Assembly (NCBI GenBank): GCA_003151595.1
Contig: PLXW01000022.1
Span: 1-64,000 of the forward strand
Reading direction: 5' to 3'
Length of the DNA stretch: 64,000 nt
Source: Myxococcales bacterium
GTDB lineage: Bacteria; Myxococcota; Polyangia; Polyangiales; Polyangiaceae
Shown here one piece after another: positions 62,236 to 64,000 of the stretch. The position numbers and the translations under genes were made by a program. Positions within the stretch are counted from its first letter, which is position 1. Each line of letters starts with the position of its first letter. A model generated the notes under the pieces. The model was not told the origin of the DNA and ran no database searches. It was given only the letters and a program-made list of their open reading frames with translations.

Positions 62236-64000
62236 TTATTCGGAGCGTGGCTTCTTACCGCGCGCTATCTCTGATTCGTAAATCCGCGCGAGCCAGTCGC
62301 ACAACACGAGCTCCTGTGATCGGTGCTCGGAACGGAGCATCCGGTTCGCGTGCATGTGCACGAGGCTCGGCACGAGCTCCTCGATTGACAGAGTGAGAGC
62401 GCCGCTCAGCGCACGTTCGCGCAAGACCGCAGCGATCGGAGCGAGCTTCCGCGATCGACCTTCGAGCGCGCCGAAGCCGGTGTTCAGAAGATGTTCGTCG
62501 CCGACGTGGCCCCTCAGAAGAGACTCGAGTGCCGAGCGCTCGGCGCGGAATCGCGCGCCGAGATCGATTTCGAGTGCAGCGTCGGCGCGATACTCAGCGG
62601 CATACCCCGATCGCATCCGACGAACGACCCGGGCGCGCCCCTCTACGTCCAGCCCCAGGTCCACGAGGAGCAAGTGAATGCCTCGAAACGCGAGGCGCCA
62701 GCGTGCGTCGTTCCCTTCGCCGGGCTCGAGCTGCCCCATGATCTCGGCGACGGCTTCGCTGTCTGCGTCGAAGATCGCCTCCGCAAGCTCCATCCCTGCG
62801 TCGCCTCCGTAGCGCTCGACCTCGCGTTCGTAGGTGTCCAGCTGCACTCTCCAGACGCGCCCCTCGTCGACGAGTGGCTGCGCAAGCTCGTGCAGCATTG
62901 GCAGTGCCTCGTTCACGAGTCGCGCCGGATCGCCACGCAACCGAAGGCGCACGTGCCAATCAGGGTCGCCGTAGCGAACGAAGAACCAGCGGTCCGCGAT
63001 CCCCTTACGCTTTGCGCGTTCGACAACCGGCGCGACGACTCGTTTGAGAACGACGTCTGCCGCTGCCGTCCCCCGTATACAGCTTCGCGTAGAGCCACTT
63101 GCTTCCCGGCGTGAAGCGTCGTGCGATTGATGGCGCTCTTCGCGGTGAAGGCGTCGCAATCTTCGTTGCTGCGGGGGCCCGCACGAAGGGGACGACGATC
63201 TCGTGCGTGAAGCGACCCTCGGGACCAGAGACGAGAAGATCGTCCTCGCCTGGAAACATTTCGGTGAGGTGGATTGCGTCTCTCCCCTTCGTGAGCGACG
63301 CGAGCGTGTCGACGCTCACCGTGTCGTCGAGATCGAGCGGCAGCAGGTTGTCACCGTCGACGAGCGAAACCCATCGCGGCAGGCGGTGTGACGCGCGGAT
63401 CGCTTGCGCGCGGCGATAGCGATCTGCAGATGAAAGCCTCGCAGCCCCGTCGAACTCATCTCTGACGATGCGCCACTGTGCGAGCGAAAGGATCGCGCGG
63501 CCCTGCGTCACCCTTGGCAAGAAGGGTGCACTCGCGAGAGCGCCCCAGGTCCACGTTGCGGGCGGCGCGTCTTGCGACGAGAGCGCGCTGAGGAAGCGAT
63601 AGACGCCAAGTGCCGCCATCGACGTATTGTGCGCGCTCGAGAGTCGCGGAACGATCTCGCGCTGGAGTCGTGCGGATCGGAGAATGATCCGCCGGCCGGC
63701 GAGTGACACCCGCAGATCGCTCACAGGGATGCGTCGCTCGATCGGCGCGCCGCCTCTTCCGAGGTACGTAATCTCATAGTCACGAAGGACTGGCCGGCAG
63801 AGGATGTTCCCCATCCGGCCTTCGGGCAGGTGCACGATCTCGGCGAAGATTGCGTCCGCGCGCGTGGCTTCCTCGGCCCGAAGGTGGCGTTCGACGTGCC
63901 CGCGCAGATAGGGATCGCCGTGACAGAATCGCCCGAGAAGCTGTGCGCCAGAGGGCTGCGCCCAGTGGATGAGAACACGATAGTCACCGCGATCGGCGGC
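62236..64000 (-). pseudogene. LanB-type dehydratase C-terminal part, frameshifted, runs off the window
   Basis: The frame enters from the right edge with DYRVLIHWAQPSGAQLLGRF, AEIVHLPEGRMGNILCRPVL, then LRDYEITYLGRGG, typical of lantibiotic-dehydratase LanB. At the C5 run 63070-63074 one extra base shifts the frame. Coding resumes with TAAADVVLKRVVAPVVERAK and WFFVRYGDPDWHVRLRLRG, the thiopeptide-type bacteriocin (small LanB) domain, ending at 62236. With the shift removed it is one continuous elimination-domain protein. It suggests a RiPP biosynthetic cluster continuing to the right. No precursor peptide is visible here. Confidence 0.75.

Overview
The window is GC-rich, with strongly GC-biased third codon positions. 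It encodes many lipoproteins with short Cys-rich or PEGA/TPR-like domains, Ser/Thr kinase and FHA regulation, and type VI secretion (T6SS) accessory families. Together these point to a myxobacterium (Myxococcota, probably Polyangia). This placement is an inference from gene content; no rRNA is present.

Layout. (1) 1-7.9 kb is an accessory flank. It holds a decayed small gene, a hipA/hipB-type toxin-antitoxin pair, a PAP2 phosphatase, a frameshifted HNH nuclease, a RES-Xre toxin-antitoxin pair with a 10-bp iteron array in front, a GNAT acetyltransferase abutting a SnoaL remnant, and a DUF3047 protein. (2) At 7.88 kb a tRNA-Arg(TCT) is occupied by an integrative element. Its tyrosine recombinase runs antisense through the tRNA. 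A displaced tRNA 3' fragment at 56.05 kb marks the far end, giving an island of about 48 kb. (3) A second integrase with an excisionase-like partner follows at 56.1-57.7 kb, as in tandem insertion at one tRNA site. (4) 58.9-64 kb carries a frameshifted secreted amidohydrolase, a class C beta-lactamase-type lipoprotein and the C-terminal part of a LanB-type dehydratase that runs off the right edge.

Inside the 48-kb island there are two functional blocks. Block A (9.9-36.5 kb) is T6SS-related. It has a PpkA-like kinase, TagF and an FHA protein (a threonine-phosphorylation control module), two duplicated Gly-rich lipoproteins, a LysM protein, an OmpA/peptidoglycan-binding/M15-peptidase effector followed by a translationally coupled lipoprotein (candidate immunity), and a PAAR-like (DUF4150) nuclease effector with DUF2169, DUF6484 and ketosynthase-like partners. 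No Tss structural gene is visible. Block B (38.1-52.7 kb) is a single-strand run of 20 tightly packed genes, many with 1- or 4-bp stop/start overlaps. They encode a small hydrophobic protein, a candidate beta-sandwich virion protein, a transglutaminase-like protein, a LysM repeat protein, a muramidase, a patatin phospholipase, an NlpC/P60 peptidase, and three paralogues sharing an N-terminal module, two of which carry domains known from 'polyvalent' proteins of phages and conjugative elements (LPD29-like and DUF3560). No terminase, portal, tail or packaging ATPase is recognisable. This is the best candidate for an undescribed system: an integrated tailless virus or virus-derived particle.

One lipoprotein gene in block A is interrupted by two different insertion sequences and can be reconstructed in frame. 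At least six genes show single-base frameshifts, several at short homopolymers. These may be real decay or sequencing errors.
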